From positions 1-43,287 of the forward strand of contig JACPVC010000100.1 of assembly GCA_016191955.1 (NCBI GenBank): DNA of 43,287 nt, in the 5' to 3' direction. Position numbers and translations under genes: made by a program. This stretch comes from Chloroflexota bacterium (GTDB lineage Bacteria; Chloroflexota; Anaerolineae; Anaerolineales; Villigracilaceae). Below, one piece after another: positions 35,744 to 43,287 of this stretch. The notes below the pieces were generated by a model. That model ran no database searches. It saw nothing but the letters and a program-made list of their open reading frames with translations, and had not been told where the DNA came from. Position 1 is the first letter of the stretch. Each line of letters begins with the position of its first letter.

Positions 35744-35862
35744 ATCTTAACTCACCTTACGCAGTGTCGTTCTGAGCGGAGCGAAGAACCTCTACGATTG
35801 TCTCAGAGACCCTTCGCTGCCGCTCAGGGTGACACGGTTGGGTGCGTAAGGTGAGATCTTAA
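35744..35862. mobile_element. MITE-like element, family 1 copy C with a different core (element 35751..35855, 7-bp flanking duplications)
   Basis: Perfect 13-bp ends CTCACCTTACGCA/TGCGTAAGGTGAG; direct repeat ATCTTAA at 35744..35750 and 35856..35862; core GTGTCGTTCTGAGCGG...CCGCTCAGGGTGACAC. Confidence 0.82.
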
Positions 35863-35872
35863 GTCTTGAATG

Positions 35873-36004
35873 GTAACTACTCAGCCGTCATTGCGAGCCG
35901 CCGCTCTTATACTTTGGCGGCGAAGCAATCCCCGTGTCGTTGTGAAGAGATTGCTCCGGGCAAGAACAAATACGCCCTCGCAATAACAGTGACTGAGTAG
36001 TTGC
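35873..36004. repeat. Nested palindromic element (TCATTGCGAG family)
   Basis: Outer AACTACTCAG/CTGAGTAGTT and inner TCATTGCGAG/CTCGCAATAA inverted repeats. Confidence 0.7.
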
Positions 36005-36032
36005 TTTGCACGAAAACAAAGGAGAAATAATT

Positions 36033-37034
36033 ATGCTGAAGCCAATGAAACCGAAACAAACATTTCCGAATAACACCATCTTGTGGATTCTGGTGGGGGT
36101 GCTCGTCATCTCCGGTATCGCTGCCATCGTATCCGCGTTCAACGGAGGTGGCGGTGAAGATGAAGTGAACGCAGTCTACACCAACGCTGCTGCGACATTA
36201 ACCGCCCAACAGATGACCATGCAGGCATTTACGCCCTCCGTCACGCCGACGACATTCACACAAACGCCCACAACTACGTTCACTCCGCTTGCCAGCCCGA
36301 CCCTGTTCGCTACGCAGGCAAGCGCCACGAGTTCGTCGGGTGGTTCTGGCTCCGGCGCGGTGGGATGTAACAATTCCGTGTTCGTATCCGATGTGACTGT
36401 GCCTGATGATACGGTTATGACATCCGGTCAAACCTTCACCAAGACATGGAAATTGCAAAATACTGGGTCATGTGCGTGGACCGCAACCTACAAAGTGAGT
36501 TTCGTATCCGGCAATGCCATGGGTGGAGTTGTGACCGCGATCAATATCACCGTTCAACCTGGGCAATCCGGTGACGTTTCAGTAGCCATGAAGGCGCCCA
36601 CGACAGCCGGAGATGCGATTGGTTACTGGATTTTGACCAACGATAGCGGACAGAACTTTGGATCATCGTTTTACGTTAAGATTAAAGTTGGAGCCGCAGC
36701 CGCTACTACAGGTACGGCAACTGCTACTGCCACAACTGCTGTTTCTGTTCCTGCTGCGGTTTCTAATGTTGTTGCCAGCCTTACCTCTTGTGTAGCGGAT
36801 GGTGCTCAATACAAGTTCAATGGAAGCCTCACATGGGATGATAATTCGACTAATGAAACAGGCTTTAAAATATACTTAAACGGCGTGGAATTCACCAGTG
36901 TGTCAGCCGATGTCGAGTCTTATGATTTCCCAACAGACACCAATTCCAGCGTCTCGCCTCCGGTAATTGGTGTTGCATCATATAATGGCGCCGGACCATC
37001 TGCCACGGTACCCGCAACGGGGGCCTGTCCGTAG
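36033..37034 (+). CDS. Membrane-anchored protein with NBR1-type (four-Trp) Ig-like domain
   Basis: N-terminal TM helix, Thr-rich linker, VPDDTVMTSGQTFTKTWKLQNTGSCAWTATYKVSFVSGNAMGG; RBS AAAGGAGAAATAATT. Confidence 0.82.
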   Translation: MLKPMKPKQTFPNNTILWILVGVLVISGIAAIVSAFNGGGGEDEVNAVYTNAAATLTAQQMTMQAFTPSVTPTTFTQTPTTTFTPLASPTLFATQASATSSSGGSGSGAVGCNNSVFVSDVTVPDDTVMTSGQTFTKTWKLQNTGSCAWTATYKVSFVSGNAMGGVVTAINITVQPGQSGDVSVAMKAPTTAGDAIGYWILTNDSGQNFGSSFYVKIKVGAAAATTGTATATATTAVSVPAAVSNVVASLTSCVADGAQYKFNGSLTWDDNSTNETGFKIYLNGVEFTSVSADVESYDFPTDTNSSVSPPVIGVASYNGAGPSATVPATGACP

Positions 37035-37054
37035 TAATTCAAACATTGAAACAT

Positions 37055-37096
37055 GACTCACCCCGAAATTAATGTTTCGTGGGTGAGTTCGTTTTT
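37055..37096 (+). terminator. Intrinsic terminator
   Basis: ACTCACCC-CGAAA-TTAATG-TTTCG-TGGGTGAGT followed by TCGTTTTT. Confidence 0.8.
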
Positions 37097-37104
37097 AAGG
37101 ACAA

Positions 37105-37331
37105 ATGGGACGCGGATAAACGCTGAAAACGCGGATTTTTGTCTTAGTCAATAGCATGTTGCACAAAGCCTTTTATCACTGAAACTCAAAGACACCGAGT
37201 TTTTCTTCGGGTTTCCTCTGTAATTCCGGGGCTACGTGGCTCAAAAAGTGTTCAGTATGTGCCTGACCAACACAGAAAACGCGGATTTTTGAGGTCTTTT
37301 CCGCGTTCATCCGCGCTCGTCAGCGTCCCAT
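37105..37331. repeat. Imperfect long inverted repeat with an internal 17-nt direct repeat
   Basis: ATGGGACGC...GCGTCCCAT ends; GAAAACGCGGATTTTTG at 37125..37141 and 37275..37291. Confidence 0.6.
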
Positions 37332-37359
37332 ATTAAATTCGGGGTTAATGATGTTTTTG

Positions 37360-38139
37360 TCACTCAACCAGTTTCCACAAACTATCTGCAATAATGGTCG
37401 GATTCCAACCCTTCGCCTCTTCCAACGTAGACACCCCGCTCAAAACGAACGCAGTTGGGCATCCCACTGCCTGACCCGCCGCGATGTCCGTTTCGAGGCG
37501 GTCACCGACGATGAGCGTTTCTTCCTTTGAGGTCCCCAAGCGTTCAAGTGCTAGTTCCATTAAATAGGGAAAAGGTTTGCCCGCTACAAGCGGCTCCACG
37601 CCCGTGGCGGATGTCACCACCGCAAGCCAAGACCCTGACCCGGGGATTTCTCCGCGTGGAGTAGGGAAGGTGCGGTCTGTGTTGGTCGTATAGAAAGGAA
37701 CGCCTGCCCGCACAAGCAGCGTCGCTTCGGCAACCTTTTGGAAGTTGATCTCGCGGTCGATGCCCATCACCACCGCTTTCGCCTGTGGAGCATCTTCCAC
37801 GCCGACCACTTCAAACCCCTTTTCCTTTAATGCCACATGGATGCCGTTCTCGCCGATCACGAAAACCTTGGTTCCACGTGGATGCCTCTGTGCCAGCATG
37901 AAGGCGATCCCCAACGCCGAAGTGACGATTTGCCACGGCTCCACCTCCACGCCGAGTTCGACGAGTTTTTGCTGATAATCTTCGGGAGTCTTCGTGCCGT
38001 TATTGGTGGCATACACGAACTTCAACCCGCGTTCGCGGATTCGTTTGAACGTCGCGGGCAGGTCGCCGATGGGGGCGTCGCCTTTCCAGATCACGCCGTC
38101 CATGTCAAGGATAAGTGCTTTTATGTTTGAGGGGATCAT
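37360..38139 (-). CDS. HAD-IIA family hydrolase (NagD-like)
   Basis: LILDMDGVIWKGDAPIGDLP, FVYATNNGTKTPEDY, VAGKPFPYLMELALERLG, LIVGDRLETDIAAG. Confidence 0.93.
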   Translation of the reverse strand: MIPSNIKALILDMDGVIWKGDAPIGDLPATFKRIRERGLKFVYATNNGTKTPEDYQQKLVELGVEVEPWQIVTSALGIAFMLAQRHPRGTKVFVIGENGIHVALKEKGFEVVGVEDAPQAKAVVMGIDREINFQKVAEATLLVRAGVPFYTTNTDRTFPTPRGEIPGSGSWLAVVTSATGVEPLVAGKPFPYLMELALERLGTSKEETLIVGDRLETDIAAGQAVGCPTAFVLSGVSTLEEAKGWNPTIIADSLWKLVE

Positions 38140-38279
38140 ACAATTTCCGATTTTAGATTTACGAATTACGTATTACGAATTTCGCAGCGGGCATTATACC
38201 TATAAACAAAAGACCTCGAAGATTTCTCCTCAAGGTCCACTGTTCACTGATTACTGGTAACTGGTAACTGATCACTGAA

Positions 38280-38915
38280 TTACTTAAAAGCCTTCTCCGG
38301 CGTTTCGATGATCTGGTCTACCAAGCCGTAGTCCACAGCCTGTTGCGCATCGAGATAGTAATCGCGGTCCAGGTCGCGTTCGATCACTTCGAGCGGTTGA
38401 CCCGTATGCTTTGCCATCACACCGTTGAGCAGGCTCTTCAAGCGCAGGATCTGTTTCGCCTGAATTTCGATATCCGTCGCCTGTCCCTGTGCGCCGCCGA
38501 GGGGCTGGTGCATGTGGATGGTGGAATGGGGCAAGGCGTAGCGTCGACCCTTGGTTCCAGCAGTCAGCAACACGGTCCCGAAAGAGGCGGTCACACCGAT
38601 GGCAAACGTCGCAATCGGGTTCGAGATGACCTGCATCGTGTCATAGATCGCGAGTCCCGCATAGATCACCCCGCCGGGCGAGTTGATATACATGCGGATT
38701 TCTTTTTCCGGGTCTTCATGGTTCAGGAACAAGAGTTGGGCAACGATCACATTCGCGACCTGGTCGTCGATAGGCGTGCCCAAAAAGATGATGTTGTTGC
38801 GCAGGAGCAGCGAGTAAATGTCATAAGCGCGCTCGCCGCGGCCTGTATTTTCTACCACCATTGGAACAACATTTCGACTCGGCTCAATGCGAGCATTCTT
38901 AAAATCTGGGATCAT
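38280..38915 (-). CDS. clpP: ATP-dependent Clp protease proteolytic subunit
   Basis: [75 protein letters not shown]. Confidence 0.96.
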   Translation of the reverse strand: MIPDFKNARIEPSRNVVPMVVENTGRGERAYDIYSLLLRNNIIFLGTPIDDQVANVIVAQLLFLNHEDPEKEIRMYINSPGGVIYAGLAIYDTMQVISNPIATFAIGVTASFGTVLLTAGTKGRRYALPHSTIHMHQPLGGAQGQATDIEIQAKQILRLKSLLNGVMAKHTGQPLEVIERDLDRDYYLDAQQAVDYGLVDQIIETPEKAFK

Positions 38916-39088
38916 ATTCGGTCTCCTTTATTCAACCAATGTTACCGAGCGACTATTGGATTTTTATTAGAGTTTGATAGGCGATATAGAAGTGCGTCGC
39001 GCCAGGTTGGATGAGTTGATTCTACCCGATTGGCGCGACGCACGCTTCATTCTTAGACCTAACCTGCCAGTCTTCGAGAGGCTTTACC

Positions 39089-40498
39089 CTACTCTGCGGC
39101 TTTTTCTTCGCCAGCCTCAGCCGGAGCAGACTCTGCCGCTGCAGCTTCAGCCGCTTTCTTCGCCTCGGCTTCGCGTTCTTCAAAGGTCTTGTAACTGCCC
39201 ATGGCAATAGACTTCAACATATCGAGCGCCCTGCGCGTCATCACGCGGTTGGCGGCATCCATTGCAATCGCCTGACTCAACTCACGCTGACCCTTCTTGC
39301 CGCCGCGCAGTTTGCTCAAGTCCATGCCTTGCATCACAAGGCTGTTCAAGGCGTTGTTGTATTCCACATTCAAGGCATCATCATCGATCTGGATTTGTTC
39401 CTTGCGCACGATCTCATCGAGGATCAAACCGCGTTCGAGGCGCTTCTTCGCCACAGGATTTACATCCGTTTCAATGAACTGTTCGCGGGTGGTGTTGCGG
39501 ACTTTGAAATACGTATCGAGGTCCATACCCTGCTGAGACAAGCGCTGGGAGAGGTCCTGCAAAACATGTTCGCCTTCGTGTTCGAGCGTATGTTCATGAT
39601 ACTTGAGGGTCGCGCCTTCCTTGACCTTTTCGATCAAGTCCACAAAATATTTATCGTCATATTCGTTCTGGGAGCGAGTCTCAACATCCTTCTTCACCGC
39701 TTCCATCAGCGCATCGACCGTCTCACCTGCGCCGACCATCTTGGCAAACTCATCGTTGACTTCGGGCAGGGTCACGCCGCGCACGGTCTTGATGGTTGCG
39801 GTGATCTCCACAGCCTTTTCGCGCAGTTCTTCCACATCCCAATCCTTGGGGAAGGTATGCTTGATGGTCTTGCTTTCGCCAGCCTTTAAACCGATAAGTT
39901 CCTGGGCGAATCCGTTATAGGGCCACTCAGTGTCGCGCTCTTCCGTGCGGACGAACGTGGCGAAGCCGGTTCGGTTAAGTTCAGGAGTTTCCGAAGAAAC
40001 GTCGAGGAGCACATAATCTCCAGATTCAGTGGCGCGCTCCACAGTCTCGGTGGAGGCGTACATCTGGCGCAGGTCTTCGAGAGCCGCATCCACATCCTTC
40101 TGTTCGGGAGCCTTCCATTCATACGGCAGGCGCACAGAGGTGTAATCGCCAAGATCGATTTCCGGCGCGAGCGGAACGCTGAAGATGAACTTGGGCGGGT
40201 CCATGCTTTCGATGTTTTCCAGGCTGCCCGAAGCGCCCGGGTTGACATCCGCTTCCTTTAGGATATTGGAATATTCCGCATCGATGAACATGTCAATCGC
40301 CTGCTCGGTGATCGCTGCTTCGCCGTAGGTACGCGCTACGATATTGTAGGGTGCCTTCCCGGGGCGAAATCCGGAGATATTACCGCGCTCAGAGATTTTT
40401 GCCGCTGCGCGTTTTTTGTATCCGCTCATTTTCTCCTGGTCTACTTCCACGACCAGCTTAACGGAGTGATCTTCTTGAAATTGTTTTTCGATGTTCAA
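39089..40498 (-). CDS. tig: Trigger factor
   Basis: FRPGKAPYNIVARTYGEAAITEQAIDMFI, PPIase-like middle region, VNDEFAKMVGAGETVDALMEAVKKDVE. Confidence 0.93.
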   Translation of the reverse strand: MNIEKQFQEDHSVKLVVEVDQEKMSGYKKRAAAKISERGNISGFRPGKAPYNIVARTYGEAAITEQAIDMFIDAEYSNILKEADVNPGASGSLENIESMDPPKFIFSVPLAPEIDLGDYTSVRLPYEWKAPEQKDVDAALEDLRQMYASTETVERATESGDYVLLDVSSETPELNRTGFATFVRTEERDTEWPYNGFAQELIGLKAGESKTIKHTFPKDWDVEELREKAVEITATIKTVRGVTLPEVNDEFAKMVGAGETVDALMEAVKKDVETRSQNEYDDKYFVDLIEKVKEGATLKYHEHTLEHEGEHVLQDLSQRLSQQGMDLDTYFKVRNTTREQFIETDVNPVAKKRLERGLILDEIVRKEQIQIDDDALNVEYNNALNSLVMQGMDLSKLRGGKKGQRELSQAIAMDAANRVMTRRALDMLKSIAMGSYKTFEEREAEAKKAAEAAAAESAPAEAGEEKAAE

Positions 40499-40518
40499 AG
40501 TTACCTCTCTTATTTTTC

Positions 40519-40551
40519 AAACCTGACAGGTCTTTAAGACCTGTCAGGTTT
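40519..40551. repeat. Perfect short inverted repeat just upstream of tig
   Basis: AAACCTGACAGGTCTT-T-AAGACCTGTCAGGTTT, 16-bp arms. Confidence 0.85.
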
Positions 40552-40589
40552 TATTATGTTTAGGACTTTCGCTCGTTCTTCTTGCGTTC

Positions 40590-40726
40590 GTGTCACCCTG
40601 AGCGATAGCGACCCATGCACCGCGCTGCGGATGCAGTGCCGGTGAGAGTCTCTACGATAATCTCAGAGATTCTTCGCTCACTTGCACCGCGCTGCGGATG
40701 CAGTGCAGGTGTCGCTCAGAATGACA
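40590..40726. repeat. Nested palindromic element related to the 35751..35855 core, with twin 24-nt insertions
   Basis: Outer TGTCACCCTGAGCG / CGCTCAGAATGACA; TGCACCGCGCTGCGGATGCAGTGC at 40616..40639 and 40683..40706. Confidence 0.75.
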
Positions 40727-40747
40727 AGCGGAAGTCTTTATATTTTG

Positions 40748-40829
40748 TGGGGATGGAGGGGGTCGAACCCTCACGCCTTGCGGCATGGCGTCCTAAGCGC
40801 CACCTGTCTGCCAGTTCCAGCACATCCCC
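40748..40829 (-). tRNA. tRNA-Leu (UAG anticodon)
   Basis: Reverse complement GGGGATG...GGCGCTTAGGACGCC...GGGTTCGACCCC...CATCCCCA; 7-bp acceptor, long variable arm, TAG anticodon. Confidence 0.93.
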
Positions 40830-41112
40830 GGTTTTGTGTGCCCACAGGCGGCGCAATTATACCGTAGGGTTTGCCCAAATCGGTGGTTTTTGTGATGCTC
40901 TTGTCGAGAGGTCTCCTTGTGCTTTAAACAGGTGTTTTTGGTGCTCGAACTACTCTGGTTGAAGCATAAAATGATTGGCAGTAGCAGCAATATATGAACT
41001 TTAATTGGCGTTAGAGAACGCCAACTACGCGGTTACGGTATTTATTTGTTAATTTCCATCAGTCGCTATTACGCTTTTCGGCTGTCAAAATGAACCTAAT
41101 GTAGGAGATGGA

Positions 41113-41131
41113 TTTCACAATATTTGTGAAA
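41113..41131. promoter_or_regulatory. Palindromic putative operator upstream of bcp
   Basis: TTTCACAA-TAT-TTGTGAAA; TATAAT at 41181..41186 downstream. Confidence 0.45.
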
Positions 41132-41222
41132 CTTTTCCTTACATTGCATATCTATTATCTTTACTGTAAATGATTGCAGGTATAATAGCGCGCATACTTC
41201 CCTGGAGAGAGAGTACATTTTT

Positions 41223-41687
41223 ATGCCCGTTCCTTTCGGCATTTCTGCCCCTGCATTTGAATTGCTCGACGATACAAATACCCCACGTAAACTTTCCGAT
41301 TATCGCGGAAAGAACGTCATCCTCTATTTTTATCCAAAAGATAATACTTCGGGCTGCACAACAGAAGCCTGTAATTTTCGGGATGACTATTCTGCATACG
41401 AGAGGGCAGGGGTGGTGATCCTCGGCGTCAGCCCGGACTCGGTTTCATCCCATACCAAGTTTAAAACGAAGTATCAACTTCAGTTCCCTCTGCTTGCCGA
41501 TGAAGGTCATAAAGTCTGCGATCTTTATGGCGTGTGGGGACCAAAGAAGTTTATGGGCAAGTCTTATGAAGGTGTTCTTCGCACGACCTTCTTGATCGAC
41601 CCCGATGGAATTATCAAAAAAGTTTATGAAGGTGTGCGTCCTGCGGAACACAGCCAGGAATTGCTCTCCGAATTGGGCTTGGCTTAA
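41223..41687 (+). CDS. bcp: Thioredoxin-dependent peroxiredoxin (BCP/PrxQ)
   Basis: VILYFYPKDNTSGCTTEACNFRDDYSAYERAGVVILGVSPDSVSSHTKF. Confidence 0.95.
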   Translation: MPVPFGISAPAFELLDDTNTPRKLSDYRGKNVILYFYPKDNTSGCTTEACNFRDDYSAYERAGVVILGVSPDSVSSHTKFKTKYQLQFPLLADEGHKVCDLYGVWGPKKFMGKSYEGVLRTTFLIDPDGIIKKVYEGVRPAEHSQELLSELGLA

Positions 41688-41799
41688 CCTCCGCACACCA
41701 GAATAGAAGTTATCGTGTTATAGCATTCCAAATTGCCGACGGTATCCAGTACTCCGTCGGCATGATTTGTGAGTTTTACAGGTTAAAAATACTTGTGCA

Positions 41800-41937
41800 G
41801 TTGAACAGGGAGCACTCAAAGTCTGTTAGTAGTTTGGCTCAAGCCGCCGTCCTCGGCGGCGTTCTGCGAGTAAATCCTTCGCCGAGGACGGCGAAAGGAG
41901 CAGGTCATCTACAAACTTTTAGCGCACCCGTTGAACA
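41800..41937. mobile_element. MITE-like element, family 2 copy B, inverted relative to copy A (element 41808..41929 with 8-bp flanking duplications)
   Basis: Direct repeat GTTGAACA at 41800..41807 and 41930..41937; ends GGGAGCACTCAAAGT / ACTTTTAGCGCACCC; reverse-complement homology to 17177..17317. Confidence 0.84.
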
Positions 41938-42073
41938 AATAATAGTGACAAGGTAAAGGGACTTTGATATAATCCCTGCTTGTGAAAATTGAGACAATTC
42001 ATACGAAATTTGTCCGATTTTAGTTAATCATCGGGGCATCAGCCCCGTTCAATCTTTTGAGGAGAGATAGTCT

Positions 42074-43090
42074 ATGGGCCATTTTGTAATTGTGGGGATC
42101 TTGGTCATCGTCATGACCGTTCTCACGTATCTCGGTCTCGATGCTGCCGGGCTTGCAACGCAAATGAATCCTGTTGCTGCCAGCGCGCAAGCCGCTCCCA
42201 TTGATCAGTTGTGGCATTGGGAAGTGATCGTTGTTTCCTTCCTATTTTCCCTGATCGTTGTACCGATGATGTACAGCCTGGTGGTCTTCCGCCAGAAGAA
42301 AGGGGAGATGAAGGATGGCGAGCATATGGAAGGCAACGCCACCCTTGAGATTGCATGGACGGTTGTACCGCTCATCATCGTGGTGGTTTTTGCATATCTG
42401 GGCGCTTATTCACTCGGTGAAGTCCGCCGGGTGGACCCCAATGCCATGGTCATCAACGTCAGGGCACAGCAATTCACGTGGACGTTCGAATATCCCGAAT
42501 ACGGTTTCATCAGCACCGAACTGCACCTTCCTGTAGATCGACAGGTAGTGCTCAAGATGGAATCGGCGGATGTCATCCACTCATTCTGGGTTCCCGAATT
42601 CCGCGTCAAGCAGGACGTTGTGCCGGGTCGCATCACCGAATATCGCATCACACCGACGCTTGAGGGCAGCTACAAAGTCCGTTGCGCGGAACTTTGTGGT
42701 ACTACTCATGCTTACATGGAAAGTCCCGTGGTTGTGAACAGCCAGGCAGAGTACGATGCCTGGATCGTGGAACAGGTCAAGATCGCGGAAGAATCAAAAA
42801 CCCCCGAGGGGCAAGGTAAAGTTCTCGCCACCAAGTATGGTTGTATTGGTTGTCACTCTGCGGACGGTTCTCCGCTCACCGGTCCTACCTGGTTCAATTT
42901 ATACGGCTCGGATGTGAAACTTGCCGACGGCTCCACCGTGGCCGCCGACGATGCCTTCCTTGCCGAGTCCATTCTCGACCCGAACGCAAAGATCGTTGAA
43001 GGCTTCCCGTCCCCGTCTGTGATGCCTCCCTACGCATTGACCGATGAAGAAATTACAAACCTCATCGCGTACATCAAAACGCTGAAATAG
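42074..43090 (+). CDS. coxB: Cytochrome c oxidase subunit II with C-terminal cytochrome c domain (caa3-type)
   Basis: TM helices, CuA motif VRCAELCGTTHAYM, heme motif GCIGCHSADGSPLTGPTW. Confidence 0.94.
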   Translation: MGHFVIVGILVIVMTVLTYLGLDAAGLATQMNPVAASAQAAPIDQLWHWEVIVVSFLFSLIVVPMMYSLVVFRQKKGEMKDGEHMEGNATLEIAWTVVPLIIVVVFAYLGAYSLGEVRRVDPNAMVINVRAQQFTWTFEYPEYGFISTELHLPVDRQVVLKMESADVIHSFWVPEFRVKQDVVPGRITEYRITPTLEGSYKVRCAELCGTTHAYMESPVVVNSQAEYDAWIVEQVKIAEESKTPEGQGKVLATKYGCIGCHSADGSPLTGPTWFNLYGSDVKLADGSTVAADDAFLAESILDPNAKIVEGFPSPSVMPPYALTDEEITNLIAYIKTLK

Positions 43091-43105
43091 TTAAGAGGAA
43101 TTGAT

Positions 43106-43287
43106 ATGAAAAATATGCATCCATTTTGGCGTGGCATTCTATACATGCTTGTTTTAGGATTGCTAGGCTATGGAATTGGGCTTGGGCTGGATTTTCTTGC
43201 GAATGGCACCATCACTTTCTCAGGTCCTGTCTCATCTGTATTCGCCTTGTTCCTTGGTTTTACAGCCTTCTTCCTCGGTGTGTTTGG
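43106..43287 (+). CDS. Partial membrane protein, runs off window (likely part of the oxidase operon)
   Basis: ATG 43106 with AGAGGA RBS; MKNMHPFWRGILYMLVLGLLGYGIGLGLDFLANGTITFSGPVSSVFALFLGFTAFFLGVF. Confidence 0.6.
   Translation, partial: MKNMHPFWRGILYMLVLGLLGYGIGLGLDFLANGTITFSGPVSSVFALFLGFTAFFLGVF

Noticed and set aside
35751-36004. CRISPR-like array
   Set aside because: Repeats are inverted and nested, not direct repeats with regular spacers; no cas genes.
41113-41131. Rex-type NADH-responsive operator
   Set aside because: Half-sites are in reversed order relative to the Rex consensus TTGTGAA-N4-TTCACAA.

Overview
The 43.3-kb window looks like a chromosomal segment from a Chloroflexota (Anaerolineae-like) bacterium. 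This is inferred from Thr/Pro-rich lipoprotein linkers, an NBR1-type Ig protein, BTAD and sensor-kinase architectures, and overall gene content; no database search was run. Recognisable genes include: an ABC importer operon with an alkaline-phosphatase-superfamily hydrolase; DJ-1/PfpI; crtI-crtB; aldo/keto reductase plus YjbQ; a large secreted lamin-tail/endonuclease; an M29 aminopeptidase; a GNAT protein; a 1151-aa BTAD/P-loop protein; a sensor kinase; a GH13 protein with a histone-H1-like Lys-rich tail; a SWIM mini-protein; an L,D-transpeptidase; an orphan DNA methyltransferase; an atypical response regulator; rlmN; a HAD hydrolase; clpP; tig; tRNA-Leu(UAG); bcp; and coxB. No CRISPR array, rRNA, phage or transposase was found.

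The most interesting content is intergenic: a dense set of nested palindromic elements that behave like non-autonomous mobile elements (MITE-like).

Family 1: terminal inverted repeats CTCACCTTACGCA (or the compensated variant CTGATGTTACGC), with exact 7-bp direct flanking duplications at three loci (TTATTTA, TAAGTAA, ATCTTAA). Two copies abut TAA stop codons at zero distance. The same terminal repeats carry different structured cores.

Family 2: terminal inverted repeats GGG(T/A)GC(G/A)CT(A/C)AAAGT, with exact 8-bp duplications at two loci (TGTCCGTT, GTTGAACA) in opposite orientation about 24.6 kb apart. A third locus shares the core but has different ends.

A candidate small RNA or attenuator (consensus promoter plus intrinsic terminator, about 90 nt) lies just upstream of the SWIM mini-protein.
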